Part shown: piece by piece, positions 31,428 through 33,741 of the stretch | How the letters are laid out: every line of letters starts with the position of its first letter | How positions within the stretch are numbered: position 1 is the first letter of the stretch | Source of the DNA: Desulfobacterales bacterium | GTDB taxonomy: Bacteria > Desulfobacterota > Desulfobacteria > Desulfobacterales > JAEINQ01 | Reading direction: 5' to 3' | DNA length: 33,741 nucleotides | Assembly (NCBI GenBank): GCA_016342285.1 | Contig: JAEINQ010000068.1 | Span: 1-33,741 of the forward strand | Translations under genes and position numbers: made by a program | Notes under the pieces: model-generated | What the model was told of the DNA's origin: nothing | Database searches by the model: none | What the model saw: the letters and a program-made list of their open reading frames with translations, nothing else

Positions 31428-32081
31428 ATGACCCCGTCGATCCCTTCACAAAAACACGCACAGTCCCCCGGGGAAGAAATCGCCAACAGCATTAGCCACG
31501 GCGTGGGCTTCCTGGCAGCGGTCGCTGTCTCCCCGCTTCTCGTATTCTCCGCGGTTCAGCGCCACAGTGCGGCGGGGATTGTGGGGGCGAGCATTTTCGC
31601 GTTCACCATGGTCCTGCTCTACTTCACATCCACGATTTACCATTCACTGGCAAGGAACAAGGCCAAGCAGGTATTCCAGATTCTTGACCACGGAGCCATC
31701 TACCTGCTGATCGCCGGCACCTATACACCGTTCACGCTTGGGGTCCTTCGAGGGCCCCTGGGCTGGACCCTGTTTGGGCTCGTTTGGGGGATCGCGGTTG
31801 CCGGCGTCACCCTCACGTCTATCGGGGGCATAAAGTACAAAAAGCTCTCAACGATTTTATATCTGGCCATGGGCTGGCTCATCGTCATTGCCGCAAAGCC
31901 ATTGTGGCTCCATATGCCGCCGTGGGGCCTGTTTTGGTTGATGGCAGGAGGCGCGGCCTATACCGCGGGGGTGGGATTCTATGCCGCCAAACGGATGCGT
32001 TATGCGCACTTCGTCTGGCACCTGTTCGTCATCGCCGGCACGGCATGTCACGTCATCGCTGTGCTGAAATACGCGGTGTAA
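31428..32081 (+). CDS. Hemolysin III / PAQR-type membrane protein (YqfA-like)
   Basis: The 217-residue protein has seven predicted membrane helices and the metal-site motifs of the HlyIII/PAQR family: EEIANSISHGVGF, STIYHSL, DHGAIYLLIAGTYTPF and the C-terminal HFVWHLFVIAGTACH. The conserved Ser, Asp and His residues bind zinc in PAQR relatives. The family is thought to include hydrolases acting on lipids; the hemolysin name is historical. GGGAG at 31413-31417 precedes ATG 31428. The gene follows the TolC-like gene by 51 bases, so read-through is possible. Confidence 0.9.
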   Translation: MTPSIPSQKHAQSPGEEIANSISHGVGFLAAVAVSPLLVFSAVQRHSAAGIVGASIFAFTMVLLYFTSTIYHSLARNKAKQVFQILDHGAIYLLIAGTYTPFTLGVLRGPLGWTLFGLVWGIAVAGVTLTSIGGIKYKKLSTILYLAMGWLIVIAAKPLWLHMPPWGLFWLMAGGAAYTAGVGFYAAKRMRYAHFVWHLFVIAGTACHVIAVLKYAV

Positions 32082-32108
32082 CCGGACAGATCCACGGGTC
32101 GAGAGTTC

Positions 32109-33671
32109 TCATTCTTCCGGTAATGCAAGATCTTTGTAGATTCTCCGCAATTCCTTCTTTAAAAGCTTGCCCGTGGGATTTCTCGGAAACTCGTTCACAA
32201 TGAGCACATATTTCGGCACTTTGAACCGGGGCAGTTTCGTCTTGCAATAGGCTACGATCTCCTCTGCCTGCACGGTCTCCCCGGATTTGGGAATGATTGC
32301 GACGGTCAGGGCTTCCATCCAGTCTGGATGAGGCACACCAAAGGCGGCGCATTCGGCCACCTTCGGATAGGTGCCGACCACGAATTCGATGCCGGCCGAA
32401 GATATATTCTCCCCGCCGCTTTTAACCATGTCTTTAATGCGGTCAACGAAAAAAACCTCCCCATCCTCATTGATCCTGCCTATGTCTCCGGAGTGAAACC
32501 AGCCGTCTTTAAAAATCTCCTTGTTTTTATCTTCATTTTCGAAATAGCCCTTCATTACCGCCGGTCCCCTGAAGACCATTTCCCCGTTTTCCCCGGCCGG
32601 AACATCCTGGCCATACACATCCACGATCCTCATCTCAAGCATGGGCGCCGGCTTTCCGGTCCAATTCATATCTCCTTCCGGAATCTCGCCGATGGACTTG
32701 AAGCACCCCGAGGTTCCCAGGGCGGACAGTTCGCTTGAGGCATAAAGGGAAATCCAGTCTATCTGCGGTGCGATCTTGTTCCAGTCGACAATCATCTGTT
32801 CGGGAATGGTCGCTCCGAACGATACGCATTTTCGAAGGGATTTGGCCTTATCTTCAATCCCCTCTACTTGCAGCAGCCGGTTATAAAGGGTCGGCGGCAA
32901 CACGGTGTAGGTCGTCTTGTAGGTATCCATCAGATTGGCGATATTGTCGGCATCGGGCATATAGAGAAGGGTGACCGTCGATCCGATCATCAAGGCAAAA
33001 GTTGCCACCGCGACACCTCCTGTATAAAACAGGGGCAGGGCCTGCAGGCCGATATCATCTTCTCGCACATCCAGATAATTACCGGAATGCACCGCCGAAG
33101 CGGCCGCATAATAGTTCCCATGGGTAAGCATGACCCCTTTGGGAAGGGACTCTGTTCCGCTGGTGTAGGTCACCGAGGCGACATCATCGATATGGATTGA
33201 AACCTCCGGTTCCGTGTCAGGCTGCTGGTCAAGCATCTCCCCGAGGTCCACCCACCCGTCCGGCTTGGCTTTTGCGCCGGTATTGCCGATATACCCGTAA
33301 GAGATGTTTTGCATCTTTGGAAGGGCATCCCAGACTTGATTGATGAAGGTGTCCTCGATGAAAAGCATCTTCGCCTTGGAATTTTCAACCACGAACCGCA
33401 TATCATCATTTGTGAAGGTGACATTGACCGGTGAGACGCAGGCCCCGATCTTGACCAAACCGTAGAACAAAAACAGGAACTGCGGACAGTTCAGTGAATA
33501 GATTGAAACCGTATCTCCTTTTTCAATGCCGATGGACAAGAGGCCATTGGCCACCCGGTTGATCGCCTGGTTGAACGCTTCCCACGTATATTGAAAGACA
33601 CCGCCGCCGGGTGCGGGAAATATCAGCGCGGTTTTATTTTTCAGTCTCCTGGCGTTTCTCCTAAATGTCAT
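32109..33671 (-). CDS. Acyl-CoA synthetase-like AMP-binding ligase
   Basis: The 520-residue enzyme of the ANL superfamily activates a carboxylic acid with ATP to an acyl-AMP and then a thioester, usually with CoA. Motifs in order: N-terminal RRNARRLKNKTALIF, P-loop TYTSGTESLPKGVMLTHGN, A5-like SLYASSELSALGTSG, the hinge region GWFHSGDIGRINEDGEVFFV with DRIKDMVKSGGENIS, and the catalytic lysine motif PTGKLLKKELR near the C-terminus. This fits long-chain or medium-chain fatty acyl-CoA ligases; substrate length is not readable. An in-frame stop lies just before ATG 33671, which has no clear ribosome-binding site. It converges on the hemolysin-III gene. Confidence 0.9.
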   Translation of the reverse strand: MTFRRNARRLKNKTALIFPAPGGGVFQYTWEAFNQAINRVANGLLSIGIEKGDTVSIYSLNCPQFLFLFYGLVKIGACVSPVNVTFTNDDMRFVVENSKAKMLFIEDTFINQVWDALPKMQNISYGYIGNTGAKAKPDGWVDLGEMLDQQPDTEPEVSIHIDDVASVTYTSGTESLPKGVMLTHGNYYAAASAVHSGNYLDVREDDIGLQALPLFYTGGVAVATFALMIGSTVTLLYMPDADNIANLMDTYKTTYTVLPPTLYNRLLQVEGIEDKAKSLRKCVSFGATIPEQMIVDWNKIAPQIDWISLYASSELSALGTSGCFKSIGEIPEGDMNWTGKPAPMLEMRIVDVYGQDVPAGENGEMVFRGPAVMKGYFENEDKNKEIFKDGWFHSGDIGRINEDGEVFFVDRIKDMVKSGGENISSAGIEFVVGTYPKVAECAAFGVPHPDWMEALTVAIIPKSGETVQAEEIVAYCKTKLPRFKVPKYVLIVNEFPRNPTGKLLKKELRRIYKDLALPEE

Positions 33672-33741
33672 ACACTATAATTCTTCATCAGAGGGTGAAG
33701 GACAATTCCTGACATGAAGAGCATATAAGATCTGGGTCCCT

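Overview
The window looks like a chromosomal stretch from a GC-rich anaerobic delta-lineage bacterium, most likely Desulfobacterota (Desulfobacteria). This is inferred from three things: two genes that appear to use UGA as a selenocysteine codon, REP/RAYT-like and MITE-like intergenic repeats, and gene types common in that group (tripartite RND efflux, DUF488 and HipBA remnants, acyl-CoA ligase). No rRNA or tRNA gene was recognised, so the taxonomy is inference.

Layout. 1-1505: an orphan Rhs C-terminal cassette (core fragment plus glycine-rich hydrophobic tip) overlapping a two-TM candidate immunity gene. 1821-3217: remains of a Mu/Tn7-type transposon on the minus strand (small ORF, ExeA/TniB-like ATPase, truncated transposase). 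3217-7028: two internally deleted RAYT elements in direct orientation flanking a frameshifted XRE-cupin regulator and ilvD. 7053-9473: a promoter overlapped by a 22-bp perfect palindrome, then a TSUP permease, a possible 13-codon leader and a sphingosine-phosphate-lyase-like PLP enzyme. 9866-13314: a periplasmic cyclophilin, galT and galK. 13315-17145: repeat-rich accessory DNA with a HEAT-like membrane protein, an unknown anchored protein lying inside a decayed second galK 3' end, and a small Cys-rich protein.

17345-18661 is the most interesting region. A LysR-type regulator and an 87-residue AhpD-like protein diverge from a shared 138-bp promoter region. Each has one in-frame UGA where the family carries a redox cysteine: the position matching OxyR Cys199 in the regulator, and the second cysteine of CxxC in the AhpD-like protein. 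Each UGA is followed, at 22 and 18 nt, by a hairpin loop fitting the bacterial SECIS pattern. I read this as a selenocysteine redox sensor paired with a selenocysteine thiol oxidoreductase or peroxidase.

18712-24759: a GH127 glycosidase, a hipBA toxin-antitoxin pair, a DUF488 fragment, a degraded antitoxin-like ORF and an ATP-grasp ligase. 24952-31376: an RND pump and its fusion protein on the minus strand, divergent from a TolC-family protein, with partial copies of a MITE-like repeat between them. 31428-33671: a hemolysin-III-type membrane protein converging on an acyl-CoA synthetase-like ligase.
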